The notes under the pieces were generated by a model that had not been told where the DNA came from, did no database searches, and saw only the letters and a program-made list of their open reading frames with translations. Positions 56,070-64,000 of a DNA stretch of 64,000 bases are shown piece by piece. Both the position numbers and the translations under genes were made by a program. Numbering within the stretch: position 1 is the first letter of the stretch; every line of letters begins with the position of its first letter. Source of the DNA: Nocardioides zeae (GTDB lineage Bacteria; Actinomycetota; Actinomycetes; Propionibacteriales; Nocardioidaceae); the NCBI RefSeq assembly GCF_010686755.1, contig NZ_JAAGXA010000003.1, positions 1-64,000 on the forward strand, written 5' to 3'.

Positions 56070-56143
56070 CGTGTAACGCGGTGTTACTGCTACTGCCCGG
56101 GCGGTCGACTACGTGTGAAGTAGCCCGGACACCGCGTTACACG
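56070..56143. repeat. 74-bp long inverted repeat
   Basis: Perfect 15-bp arms CGTGTAACGCGGTGT (56070-56084) and ACACCGCGTTACACG (56129-56143) around a 44-bp centre with partial further pairing (CTACTGCCCGG / GTAGCCCGG-like). It lies 48 bp past the ubiE stop on the minus strand and could terminate it, but the palindromic GTAAC...GTTAC inner motif suggests a mobile or dispersed element. Confidence 0.7.
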
Positions 56144-56190
56144 GGGCGGGGCAGGCGCGGGCGCGGGCGCAGCGAGGAGGCGGGCCAGAC

Positions 56191-56880
56191 TCAGGCGGTG
56201 GCGCGGTGCAGCGCCACGATGCCGCCCGAGAGGTTGCGCCACTCGACGCCGGTCCAGCCGGCCTCGGTGACGAGCTTCGCGAGCCCGGCCTGGTCGGGCC
56301 AGGCGCGGATGGACTCCGCGAGGTAGACGTAGGCGTCGGGCGAGGACGACACCGCCTCGGCGACGGGCGGGAGCGCGCGCATGAGGTACTCGACGTACAC
56401 CGTGCGGAACGGCGCCCACGTCGGGTGGGAGAACTCGCAGATCACGAGGGTGCCGCCGGGACGCGTCACCCGGTGCATCTCGGCGAGCGCGGCCGCGGTG
56501 TCGACCACGTTGCGCAGGCCGAAGGAGATGGTGACGGCGTCGAAGGAGTCGTCGGCGAACGGCAGGTTCGTCGCGTCGCCCGCCACGAAGGGCAGGTGCG
56601 GGCGGTTGGCCTTGCCGACCTGCAGCATGCCGAGCGAGAAGTCGCAGGGCACGACGACGGCGCCGGCGGAGACGAAGGGCGCGCTCGACGTGCCGGTGCC
56701 GGCCGCGAGGTCGAGCACCAGGTCGCCGGGCTTCGGGTCGATCGCCCGGTGCACGTCGCGGCGCCAGCGCCGGTCCTGCCCGAGGGACAGCACGTCGTTG
56801 GTGACGTCGTAGCGCTTCGCGACGGCGTCGAACATGCGCCGCACGTCGGAGGGTTGCTTGTCGAGCTCAGCGCGGGCCAC
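56191..56880 (-). CDS. ubiE: demethylmenaquinone methyltransferase
   Basis: 229 aa (also called menG). SAM-binding motif [13 protein letters not shown] (residues 54-66); [10 protein letters not shown] and EFSHPTW are UbiE blocks. Methylates demethylmenaquinone, the last step of menaquinone synthesis. GTG at 56880 is preferred over the ATG 9 codons upstream because it starts [18 protein letters not shown] as in relatives. menF lies nearby. Confidence 0.93.
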   Translation of the reverse strand: MARAELDKQPSDVRRMFDAVAKRYDVTNDVLSLGQDRRWRRDVHRAIDPKPGDLVLDLAAGTGTSSAPFVSAGAVVVPCDFSLGMLQVGKANRPHLPFVAGDATNLPFADDSFDAVTISFGLRNVVDTAAALAEMHRVTRPGGTLVICEFSHPTWAPFRTVYVEYLMRALPPVAEAVSSSPDAYVYLAESIRAWPDQAGLAKLVTEAGWTGVEWRNLSGGIVALHRATA

Positions 56881-56980
56881 GGGACGCAGCCTACGTGGCC
56901 ACGGCATGCAACCCGCCGGGCGGCCACGGCGTCATCTCCTCGGACGGCCATCGGGGCCGTGGCGGACGAGGAGTAGCGGT

Positions 56981-57844
56981 ATGAGGATCCTGCGAGGCGT
57001 GCTGGTCACCCTGCTGGCGTTGTGCGTGACGAGCGGGCTGGCGGTGGCGGTCGGGTACGCCGGCGTGACCTACCGCGCGGAGGCCGAGCACCGGGCGGCG
57101 ACCGCGCCGACCCCCGCACCGACGACCAGCAGCCCGGCCACCACCCCGACGCCGGAGCCGGCCCCCGCCCCGACACCGGAGCCGGAGCCCGAGCCGGAGC
57201 CCGAGCTGGTGCCCGGCCCCGCCCTGTACGCCGCGGGCGACAGCGGCGACGAGGTGCGCGACCTGCAGGCGCGGCTGGTGCAGATCGACTGGCTGCCGTC
57301 GGTGAGCGGCGCGTACGACGCGGCGACCGTCGCCGCCGTCGAGGGCTTCCAGGCCAAGCGGGGCTTCCCCGTCACAGGCGAGGTGGACGAGCGCACGCTG
57401 GAGAAGGTGCACGCGATGACCGGGCCGCCGACGTACGAGGAGATGCACAACATCGTGCCGGAGCCCGGCGCGCTCGACGCGCGGTGCCGGACGGGGCGGG
57501 TGCTCTGCGTCGACAAGTCCACGCGGACGCTGCGCTGGGTGGTCGACGGCCAGGTGCTGCAGACCTTCGACGTGCGGTTCGGCCGCGAGGGCATGGAGAC
57601 CCGCGAGGGCGCCTTCCGGGTGGAGCGCAAGAGCCGCGACCACGTGTCGTCGATCTACGACACGTCGATGCCGTTCGCGATGTTCTTCTCGGGCGGCCAG
57701 GCGGTGCACTACTCGCCGGACTTCGCGGCGAACGGCTACAACGGGGCCTCGCACGGGTGCGTGAACGTGCGCGACCGGGACGGCATCGCGGCCCTGTTCG
57801 ACCAGGTGCGCGTCGGCGACGGGGTCGTCGTCTACTGGTCCTGA
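56981..57844 (+). CDS. L,D-transpeptidase with peptidoglycan-binding domain
   Basis: 287 aa. N-terminal membrane helix (LLALCVTSGLAVAVGYAGV), Thr/Pro/Glu linker, a PG_binding_1 domain at about 82-145 (GDSGDEVRDLQARLV) and a YkuD catalytic domain whose motif is VHYSPDF...SHGCVNVRD (His243, His258, Cys260). Cross-links peptidoglycan 3-3 or attaches proteins, acting outside the membrane. ATG 56981 has GAGGAG seven bases upstream. Confidence 0.92.
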   Translation: MRILRGVLVTLLALCVTSGLAVAVGYAGVTYRAEAEHRAATAPTPAPTTSSPATTPTPEPAPAPTPEPEPEPEPELVPGPALYAAGDSGDEVRDLQARLVQIDWLPSVSGAYDAATVAAVEGFQAKRGFPVTGEVDERTLEKVHAMTGPPTYEEMHNIVPEPGALDARCRTGRVLCVDKSTRTLRWVVDGQVLQTFDVRFGREGMETREGAFRVERKSRDHVSSIYDTSMPFAMFFSGGQAVHYSPDFAANGYNGASHGCVNVRDRDGIAALFDQVRVGDGVVVYWS

Positions 57845-57866
57845 CGGCGACGGCGACCCGCGCGCC

Positions 57867-58544
57867 TCAGGCGGCGGGACCGTCCAGCCCGGCCCAGAGC
57901 TCGTCGGTGAGGTCGGCGACCTGCTGGCCGCTGGCCCCGGAGAGCACGAAGACGCGGATGGTGAGGTCCGCGGAGGTGCGCCGGCACTGCATCTCCTGCA
58001 CCTGCGGCGTCGGGGAGACCTCGCCGGCGATGACGTCGAGCACGCAGTCGACGTCATCGAAGCTCTGCAGCAGCAGCCGGGCCTCGCCGGACGCCGGGTC
58101 CGCCAGCGTGGCGGGGACGAGCGGGCCGTCGGGACCGCGGTAGGCCTGGACCGCGACGAGCGTCTGCGTGTCGGGGACGACGTAGCGGTCGGCGTCGGTG
58201 GCGACGCCGGCCGCCGACGCCAGCTGGTCGTCGGCGTAGGCCCACGCCGCGTCGATCTCCGCCACCGTCTGCTGCTGCTCCGGCGGCAGGGTCGAGGGAT
58301 CGACGCTGCGCGTCAGCGACACCCAGTCGCCGGCGACGACGGGGAGCTCGAGCGGCGTGCTCGGGTCGACGGCCGCACCGCCCTCCGCGCCGGCGCCGTC
58401 CGCGGGGTCGTCCTCGTCCACGACCGCGGGCAGCGCGGCGGCCAGTCCGACGAGGAGGAGCAGGGCCACGATCCCGCCGAGCACCGCGCGGAGCGTGGCG
58501 GCGGCGGTGAGACGGGCGACGGGGCGGCGGTCAGGAGCGGGCAC
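57867..58544 (-). CDS. membrane-anchored extracytoplasmic protein, unknown
   Basis: 225 aa from GTG 58544; a TTG at 58562 is also open but neither has a good binding site. One helix (AVLGGIVALLLLVGLAAALP) then an outside domain with two Cys (DVDCVLDV and EMQCRRTS) that may pair. No family recognised. Convergent with the L,D-transpeptidase and divergent from menF. Confidence 0.7.
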   Translation of the reverse strand: MPAPDRRPVARLTAAATLRAVLGGIVALLLLVGLAAALPAVVDEDDPADGAGAEGGAAVDPSTPLELPVVAGDWVSLTRSVDPSTLPPEQQQTVAEIDAAWAYADDQLASAAGVATDADRYVVPDTQTLVAVQAYRGPDGPLVPATLADPASGEARLLLQSFDDVDCVLDVIAGEVSPTPQVQEMQCRRTSADLTIRVFVLSGASGQQVADLTDELWAGLDGPAA

Positions 58545-58609
58545 GAGGTGTGACGGTAGCAACGTCCGCAGGTTCGGGGCGCCGGTTGCCGGCCAGTAAT
58601 GTGGAGACG

Positions 58610-59902
58610 ATGACCAGCAGCGCCTCCGAGCCCGGCACCACGACCGCCGGCACGGTTTCCCTCGTCGCCCGCACGGTGCCCCTCGACGGCACGCCGGGCG
58701 ACCTCGTCGACCTGCTCCCCGCCGACGCGCCCCTCGCGTGGGTGCGGGCCGGGGACGGCATCGTCGGGTGGGGCGTGGCCGCGGAGGTCACCACGAGCGG
58801 CGCCGACCGCTTCGCCGACGCCGAGGCCTGGTGGGCGTCGCTGACGTCCCGGGCCGTCGTGCGCGACGACGTCGGGCTGCCCGGCACCGGGCTGGTCGCC
58901 TTCGGGTCGTTCGCGTTCGCGGACGCCCCCGGCACCTCCACCCTCGTCGTGCCGCGGGTCGTCGTCGGCCAGCGCGGCGGACGACGGTGGCTCACCACGA
59001 TCGGCCACGACACCATCGGCTCCCCCGCGCTGCGGCTCGCCGAGCCCCCCGCGGCGCCGACGGGACTGCGCTTCACGGGCGGCGGGCTGGCCGACGACGC
59101 CTGGCAGGCCGCGGTGGCCGACGCCGTCGCGCGGATCGACGCCGGCGAGCTGGAGAAGGTGGTGCTGGCCCGCGACGTGGTCGCCGAGACCGACGAGCCG
59201 GTGGACGTCCGGTGGCCGCTGCGGCGTCTCGCCGCGGCGTACTCCTCCTGCTGGACCTTCCACGTGGACGGCCTGTTCGGTGCGACGCCGGAGATGCTCG
59301 TGCGGCGCGAGCGCGGCCTCGTCACGTCCCGCGTGCTCGCCGGCACCATCCGCCGCACCGGTGACGACGTCCGCGACGCCGGCCTCGCCGGCGAGCTGGC
59401 GCGGTCGTCGAAGGACCTGGAGGAGCACGAGTACGCCGTGCGCTCGGTCGCCGACGCCCTGGAGCCGCACTGCTCGTCGATGAACGTGCCCGAGTCGCCG
59501 TTCGTGCTCCACCTGCCCAACGTCATGCACCTGGCCACGGACGTGAACGGCGTCGTCCCCGACGAGGCCACGACGACGTCGCTCGGCCTCGCCGCGTCGC
59601 TGCACCCGTCCGCCGCCGTCGGCGGCACGCCCACGCCCGCTGCGACGGCCCTCATCGCGGAGCTCGAGGGCATGACCCGCGGCCGCTACGCCGGGCCCGT
59701 CGGCTGGATGGACGCCAGCGGCGACGGCGAGTGGGGCATCGCCCTGCGCTCGGCGCAGGTCGTGGCGCCCGACCCCGCGACGGGACGCGGCCGCGTGCGC
59801 CTCTTCGCCGGCTGCGGCATCGTGGCCGGGTCCGACCCCGCGGACGAGCTCGCCGAGAGCCAGGCGAAGCTCGAGCCCGTGCGGCACGCGCTCGACGCCT
59901 GA
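58610..59902 (+). CDS. menF: isochorismate synthase
   Basis: 430 aa, chorismate-binding enzyme family. GELEKVVLARDV, GATPEMLVRRERG, SRVLAGTIRRTGD, SSKDLEEHEYAV, HPSAAVGGTPTPAA and RYAGPVGWMDASGDGEWGI are the conserved active-site blocks. Converts chorismate to isochorismate at the head of menaquinone synthesis (siderophore use is also possible for the family). ATG 58610 lies about seven bases after TAATGT (58597-58602), so a leaderless mRNA is possible; GGAG is too close to the ATG. Confidence 0.9.
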   Translation: MTSSASEPGTTTAGTVSLVARTVPLDGTPGDLVDLLPADAPLAWVRAGDGIVGWGVAAEVTTSGADRFADAEAWWASLTSRAVVRDDVGLPGTGLVAFGSFAFADAPGTSTLVVPRVVVGQRGGRRWLTTIGHDTIGSPALRLAEPPAAPTGLRFTGGGLADDAWQAAVADAVARIDAGELEKVVLARDVVAETDEPVDVRWPLRRLAAAYSSCWTFHVDGLFGATPEMLVRRERGLVTSRVLAGTIRRTGDDVRDAGLAGELARSSKDLEEHEYAVRSVADALEPHCSSMNVPESPFVLHLPNVMHLATDVNGVVPDEATTTSLGLAASLHPSAAVGGTPTPAATALIAELEGMTRGRYAGPVGWMDASGDGEWGIALRSAQVVAPDPATGRGRVRLFAGCGIVAGSDPADELAESQAKLEPVRHALDA

Positions 59903-59926
59903 GCCCTCCCACCCCCTGAACGCGGT

Positions 59927-59967
59927 CGTGGCCCCAGCGCCACGTCTTCCGGGGCGCTGGGGCCACG
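59927..59967. terminator. bidirectional terminator between menF and fprA
   Basis: Perfect 15-bp arms CGTGGCCCCAGCGCC / GGCGCTGGGGCCACG with an 11-base loop, between the convergent stops. Confidence 0.8.
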
Positions 59968-59987
59968 AGTGGCTCCGACGAGGCGGG

Positions 59988-61331
59988 TCAGGCGCGCGAG
60001 TGGCGCAGCATGTCCTCGCGGGGCACGACCTTGATGCGCTCGCGACCGTCGGCCTCGCCGAGGGAGACCTCGTGGGCGTCGAGGCGGATCCAGTCGTCCC
60101 ACGTCGTGAAGTCGACGCCACGCTCGGTGAGGTGGCGCTCGACGGCCTCGGGGGCGGCCTGCTCCGGCGCGGGCGTGGTCTCGAGGTCGGCGATCAGGTT
60201 GCTGATCGTCTCCGCGGCGTCGGACTTGGTGTGGCCGATGAGGCCCACGGGACCGCGCTTGACCCAGCCGGTGCAGTAGGTGCCCGGCACGTGCTGGCCG
60301 TCGAGGTCGAGCACGCGACCGCCGGCGTTGGGGATCACGTGGTCGGTGTCGTCGAAGGGCACCTCGGGCAGGGCCGAGCTGCGGTAGCCCACGGCCCGGT
60401 AGACGGCCTGCACGGGGGTGTCGACGAACTCGCCGGTGCCGACCGCGTTGCCCGTGCCGTCGAGCTCGGTGCGCTCGGTGCGGATCGCCACGACCTTGCC
60501 GTCCTCGCCGAGGACCTCGACGGGGTTGTGGCACATGTGGATGTGGATGCGGTGGGGAGCGCCGGTGGGCTCGGCCTCGGCGTACTTCAGCAGGGTGTCG
60601 ACGACGAGCCGCACGCTCTTGGTCTTCTGGATCGCGGCCTGGCCGGCGTCGTCGATCTGGAAGTCCTCCTCGTCGACGACGACGTCGATGCTCGGCGAGT
60701 GCGACAGCTCGCGCAGCTCCATCGGCGAGAACTTGATCTGCGCCGGGCCGCGGCGGGCGAAGACGTGGACCTCGGTCGCCTTGTTGGCCTTGAGGCCCTG
60801 GTAGACGTTGTCCGCGATCTCGGTCGTCAGCTGCTCGTCGGCCGGCTTGGCCAGCATGCGCGCGACGTCGAGCGCCACGTTCCCGGCGCCGATGACCGCG
60901 ACCGACTCAGCCGTCAGCGGCCAGTCGCGCGGGTAGTCGGGGTGGCCGTCGAACCACGAGACGAAGTCGGCCGCGCCGAAGCTGCCCTCGAGGTCGATGC
61001 CCGGGATGTCGAGGTCGCGGTCGAAGATCGCGCCCGTGGCGAAGACGACCGCGTCGTAGAACTGACGCAGGTCCTCCAGCTTCACGTCGGTGCCGAAGTC
61101 GACGTTGCCGAAGAACCGGATCTCGTCCTTCGAGAGCACGCGGCGCAGCGCCTTGATGATCTCCTTGATCCGCGGGTGGTCGGGCGCCACGCCGTAGCGG
61201 ACCAGACCGTAGGGTGCGGGCAGCCGGTCGAAGACGTCGACGGACGCTGCCTCGTACTCCTTCGTCAGGATGTCCGCGGCGTAGATGCCAGCGGGACCGG
61301 CACCGACGACGGCAACACGGATGGGACGCAC
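59988..61331 (-). CDS. fprA: FprA-type ferredoxin/flavodoxin-NADP+ reductase
   Basis: 447 aa, adrenodoxin-reductase-like FAD enzyme. VVGAGPAGIYAADIL binds FAD, VIGAGNVALDVARML binds NADP; HPRIKEIIKALRRVL and GTYCTGWVKRGPVGLIGHTKSDAAE... are family blocks. Moves electrons between NADPH and ferredoxin. GTG 61331 has GGAGGAAG at the right distance. A DtxR-type iron box overlaps its likely promoter. Confidence 0.93.
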   Translation of the reverse strand: MRPIRVAVVGAGPAGIYAADILTKEYEAASVDVFDRLPAPYGLVRYGVAPDHPRIKEIIKALRRVLSKDEIRFFGNVDFGTDVKLEDLRQFYDAVVFATGAIFDRDLDIPGIDLEGSFGAADFVSWFDGHPDYPRDWPLTAESVAVIGAGNVALDVARMLAKPADEQLTTEIADNVYQGLKANKATEVHVFARRGPAQIKFSPMELRELSHSPSIDVVVDEEDFQIDDAGQAAIQKTKSVRLVVDTLLKYAEAEPTGAPHRIHIHMCHNPVEVLGEDGKVVAIRTERTELDGTGNAVGTGEFVDTPVQAVYRAVGYRSSALPEVPFDDTDHVIPNAGGRVLDLDGQHVPGTYCTGWVKRGPVGLIGHTKSDAAETISNLIADLETTPAPEQAAPEAVERHLTERGVDFTTWDDWIRLDAHEVSLGEADGRERIKVVPREDMLRHSRA

Positions 61332-61357
61332 AGTTCTTCCTCCAGACGGAACACGGG

Positions 61358-61394
61358 GTTAGGCCAGGCTAACTACCGACTGGTCATTGTCCCA
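61358..61394 (-). promoter_or_regulatory. fprA promoter with possible iron box (DtxR/IdeR)
   Basis: GTTAGGCCAGGCTAAC (61358-61373) is a palindrome with TTAGG and GGCTAA, matching the core of the DtxR/IdeR site. On the minus strand TAGCCT (61371-61366) can be the -10 with TGGGAC (61394-61389) as -35, spacer 17, so the box covers the -10. Full-site match is only 13 of 19. Confidence 0.45.
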
Positions 61395-61466
61395 GCCGAG
61401 ACCGTGCGATGCGGGTCACGTCCACGGGGCGGACCCCGGGGACGTGACCCGCCGTCGGGCCGTTCC

Positions 61467-62954
61467 TCAGAGCGCGATGTTGACGGCCTTCACCTGGGTG
61501 TAGAGGTCGAGCGCCTCCGCGCCGAGCTCACGGCCCCAGCCGGACTGCTTGTAGCCGCCGAACGGCAGGCCGGCGTCGAAGGCGTGGAAGGTGTTGACCC
61601 ACACCTGACCGGCCTTCAGGCGCCCCGCGACGCGGTGCGCACGGCTCAGGTCCGACGTCCAGAGGCCGGCGGCCAGGCCGTAGATGCTGTCGTTGGCCGC
61701 CGCCACGACCTCGTCCTCGTCGCTGAAGCGGATCGCCACCGCGACGGGCCCGAAGATCTCCTCCCGCACGATGGACATGTCGGGGGTGGCGTCGACGAAC
61801 ACCGTCGCCTGCACGTAGTAGCCCGAGTCGCCGACGCGCTCGCCACCCACGAGCACCCGGGCGCCGTCCGCCTTGCCCGCCGCGAGGTAGCCCGCCACGC
61901 GGTCGAGCTGCTCCTGCGACACGAGCGGCGTGATGACGGACGCGGGGTCGCTGCCCGGGCCCACCTGCAGCTGGCCCACCGCATCGGCGAGCGCGGCCGT
62001 GAACGCGTCGTACACGTCCTCGTGGACGAAGACGCGCGTGCCGGACTCGCAGGCCTGGCCCGAGTTGAAGGTGAAGCCCATGATCGTGCCGGCCACGGCC
62101 GCGGGGATGTCGGCGTCAGCGAAGACGATGTTGGGCGACTTGCCGCCCAGCTCGAGCGAGACCTTCTTGAGGTTGCCCTGCGCCGCCTCGACGATCTTCT
62201 TCCCGACCTCGGTCGAGCCCGTGAAGGCCACCTTGTCGACGTCGTCGTGCGCCGAGATCGCCGCACCCGTCTCCCCCGCCCCGGTGACGATGTTGACGAC
62301 ACCCGCGGGCACACCCGCCTCGAGGAGCAGCTGACCGAGGTAGAGTGCCGTCAGCGGCGTCTGCTCCGCCGGCTTGAGCACGACGGTGTTGCCCGTCGCG
62401 AGCGCCGGCCCGAGCTTCCACGCCGCCATGAGGATCGGGAAGTTCCACGGGATGATCTGGCCGCAGACGCCGACCGGCTCGCGCCGGGTGTAGGCGTGGA
62501 ACTCCTGCCCGGGGTCGGCCAGCAGCATCGACGGCGCGTTGGTCGTGCCCGTGAGCTTGGTCGGCCAGCCCGCGTAGTAGCGGAAGCACTCGGCGGCGAA
62601 GCGCACGTCCGCGACCTGCGCGATGGTCGCCGACTTGCCGTTGTCGAGGGACTCCAGCTCGGCGAGGTCGGCCGCGTGCTCCTCGATGAGGTCGGCGATC
62701 CTCCAGATGATGCGCTCGCGGGCGTTCGGGCGCATCCGCACCCACGCACCGTCGTCGAAGGCGCGGCGCGCGGCGGCGACGGCGCGGTCGACGTCCTCGA
62801 CGTCCCCCAGCGGCACCGAGGCGAGCACCTCGCCCGTGGCGGGGTCGTGGGTGTCGAAGGTCCGCCCCGACGCGGCGGGGACCCACGCGCCGTCGACGAG
62901 CATGCGGACCGGGTTGTTGAGGAACTCCTTGACGCGGGGCGAGCTGATGGTCAT
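61467..62954 (-). CDS. aldehyde dehydrogenase
   Basis: 495 aa NAD(P)+-dependent [36 protein letters not shown] (general-base Glu) and [11 protein letters not shown] (catalytic Cys) are present; C-terminus [13 protein letters not shown] is typical. ATG 62954 follows AAGGAG. Divergent from an alcohol dehydrogenase gene, so the pair would oxidise alcohol to acid through aldehyde. Confidence 0.94.
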   Translation of the reverse strand: MTISSPRVKEFLNNPVRMLVDGAWVPAASGRTFDTHDPATGEVLASVPLGDVEDVDRAVAAARRAFDDGAWVRMRPNARERIIWRIADLIEEHAADLAELESLDNGKSATIAQVADVRFAAECFRYYAGWPTKLTGTTNAPSMLLADPGQEFHAYTRREPVGVCGQIIPWNFPILMAAWKLGPALATGNTVVLKPAEQTPLTALYLGQLLLEAGVPAGVVNIVTGAGETGAAISAHDDVDKVAFTGSTEVGKKIVEAAQGNLKKVSLELGGKSPNIVFADADIPAAVAGTIMGFTFNSGQACESGTRVFVHEDVYDAFTAALADAVGQLQVGPGSDPASVITPLVSQEQLDRVAGYLAAGKADGARVLVGGERVGDSGYYVQATVFVDATPDMSIVREEIFGPVAVAIRFSDEDEVVAAANDSIYGLAAGLWTSDLSRAHRVAGRLKAGQVWVNTFHAFDAGLPFGGYKQSGWGRELGAEALDLYTQVKAVNIAL

Positions 62955-63013
62955 GACCGGACTCCTTCGTGGGATGACGAGACGCACGTCACGCTAGGAA
63001 CGCCCACGGCCCC

Positions 63014-63038
63014 GAGGTGTCCAGTCTCTGAACACCTC
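63014..63038. promoter_or_regulatory. operator-like palindrome 1 between ALDH and ADH genes
   Basis: GTGTCCAG-TCT-CTGAACAC core, extended to GAGG...CCTC (25 bp, one mismatch). Near-identical to the site at 63064-63088; centres at 63026 and 63076. Confidence 0.65.
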
Positions 63039-63063
63039 GCGGGTCCGGACCGGGGGGCCGGGA

Positions 63064-63088
63064 GGGCTGTCCAGTTCCTGAACACTCC
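63064..63088. promoter_or_regulatory. operator-like palindrome 2 between ALDH and ADH genes
   Basis: CTGTCCAG-TTC-CTGAACAC, same spacing and arms as palindrome 1. Two sites 50 bp apart, about five helical turns, suggest cooperative binding by a dimeric regulator. Confidence 0.65.
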
Positions 63089-63141
63089 GCTCCGACCTGC
63101 GCTGCCAGTGTGGTCCGCGTCACTACGAGCAGAGGAGCACC

Positions 63142-64000
63142 ATGAAGACCAAGGCAGCGGTCGTCATCGAAGCAGGCAAGCCCATCGAGATCGAGGAGCT
63201 CGACCTCGACGGTCCCCGCGAGGGCGAGGTGCTCATCCGCTACCTCTACGGCGGGCTGTGCCACTCCGACGTCCACATCGCGCACGGCGACCTCGAGGCG
63301 CGCCTGCCCATGGTGCTCGGCCACGAGGGCGCCGGCATCATCGAGGAGGTCGGCCCCGGCGTCACGCGCGTCAAGCCCGGCGACCACGTCGTCTGCTCGT
63401 TCATCCCCAACTGCGGCACGTGTCGCTACTGCGCCAACGGCCAGCAGTCGATCTGCGACATGGGGGCCACGATCCTCGAGGGCTACCTCCCGGGCGACCG
63501 GTTCCCGATCACCGGACCCCGCGGCCAGTACGGCGCGATGTGCATGCTCGGCACCTTCAGCCAGTACGGCGTCATCCACCAGAACTCGTGCGTGAAGGTC
63601 GACGACGACCTGCCGCTCGACAAGGCCGTGCTCGTCGGCTGCGGCGTGCCCACCGGGTGGGGGGCGGCGGTCAACACGGCCGACGTCAAGGCCGGCCAGA
63701 CGGTGGTGGTCGCGGGCATCGGCGGCATCGGCATCAACGCCGTGCAGGGTGCCGCGCTCGCCGGCGCCAAGAACGTCATCGCGATCGACCCGCTCCCCAA
63801 CAAGCGGGAGAAGGCGATGGAGCTCGGCGCGACCCACGCGTTCGCGAGCGCCGAGGAGGCGATGGAGACCATCACGAACCTCACGCGCGGCCAGATGGCG
63901 GACTCCGCGATCCTGACCCCCGGCCTGATGACGTCCGAGATCGTCGAGGGCGGCTTCAACGCGGTCGGCAAGGGCGGCAAGGTCGTGCTGACCGGCCTCA
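63142..64000 (+). CDS. NDMA-dependent zinc alcohol dehydrogenase (partial, runs off the right edge)
   Basis: The first 286 codons are in the window; no stop occurs before 64000. GLCHSDVHIAHGD (catalytic zinc Cys), GHEGAG, the four-Cys structural zinc loop CGTCRYCANGQQSIC and Rossmann GIGGIGINAVQGA are clear. MKTKAAVVIEAGKPIEIEEL and VVCSFIPNCGTC resemble the actinobacterial nitrosodimethylaniline-dependent family (TIGR03989, Rxyl_3153 type) with tightly bound NAD. ATG 63142 follows GAGGAG. Divergent partner of the aldehyde dehydrogenase. Confidence 0.9.
   Translation, partial: MKTKAAVVIEAGKPIEIEELDLDGPREGEVLIRYLYGGLCHSDVHIAHGDLEARLPMVLGHEGAGIIEEVGPGVTRVKPGDHVVCSFIPNCGTCRYCANGQQSICDMGATILEGYLPGDRFPITGPRGQYGAMCMLGTFSQYGVIHQNSCVKVDDDLPLDKAVLVGCGVPTGWGAAVNTADVKAGQTVVVAGIGGIGINAVQGAALAGAKNVIAIDPLPNKREKAMELGATHAFASAEEAMETITNLTRGQMADSAILTPGLMTSEIVEGGFNAVGKGGKVVLTGL

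Larger units (their letters stand above)
55501..56190. other. gene-free region rich in palindromic repeats
   Basis: About 690 bp. Any long open frame here arises from repeats, not codon usage. It holds three copies of a GACGTC-bounded repeat (55619, 55714, 55999), a 14-bp tandem CGGCCCGGGCGAGC pair near 55967-55994, and a long inverted repeat at 56070-56143. Between 55790 and 55960 I see no feature. Confidence 0.7.

Noticed and set aside
55514..56326. Arginine-rich open frames in the intergenic repeats
   Set aside because: They come from repeated GC-rich DNA, start poorly and differ in frame between repeat copies.

Overview
The window is high-GC actinobacterial DNA with many GTG/TTG starts, heavily overlapping operons, a 14-gene type I NADH dehydrogenase operon, menaquinone genes, a PhoX phosphatase, an actinobacterial FprA-type ferredoxin reductase and an NDMA-dependent alcohol dehydrogenase. 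The gene style and the tyrS-next-to-rrn order suggest Nocardioides or a close relative (Propionibacteriales). That placement is inference; no rRNA gene lies inside the window.

Layout. 1-460 is the promoter and antitermination leader of an rRNA operon reading off the left edge. 0.5-6.6 kb holds tyrS, a DHA2 exporter, a MarR regulator, an ADP-ribosylglycohydrolase, a BASS transporter and an orphan solute-binding protein. 6.7-14 kb is a cluster of six glycosyltransferase-like genes plus a WcbI-type gene, which looks like a surface glycan locus. It is followed by a very large secreted alpha/beta hydrolase (14.0-17.6 kb) and a small lipoprotein.

18.40-24.35 kb is an integrated island. A 53-bp direct repeat (18402-18454 and 24300-24352) corresponds to the 3' half of tRNA-Tyr plus five flanking bases. 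The intact tRNA-Tyr sits at the right end and only its 3' half remains at the left end. The island carries a membrane-anchored protein, a DUF6119/TIGR04141-family protein, an IS3-family element and an Mrr-like PD-(D/E)XK nuclease. No integrase is visible. This is the best candidate here for a poorly described, possibly defensive, system.

24.5-31 kb holds yajQ, an Ltp-repeat protein, a Ser/Thr kinase, an M23 peptidase, an ArsB/BASS-like transporter, a DsbA-like protein and two DUF202 proteins. 31-35 kb is a sulfate ABC transporter operon, then rarD and phoX, the latter behind a Pho box. 38.5-55.4 kb is nuoA-N plus a polyprenyl diphosphate synthase on the minus strand, behind a Rex-type operator. 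55.4-56.2 kb is gene-free and filled with palindromic repeats. 56.2-64 kb holds ubiE/menG, an L,D-transpeptidase, a membrane-anchored protein of unknown function, menF, fprA behind a possible iron box, an aldehyde dehydrogenase and a truncated divergent alcohol dehydrogenase separated by twin operators.

How it fits together. nuo, polyprenyl synthase, menF and ubiE together supply a menaquinone-linked respiratory chain, with NADH redox (Rex) probably controlling nuo. Phosphate and possibly iron control can be read from sites upstream of phoX and fprA.
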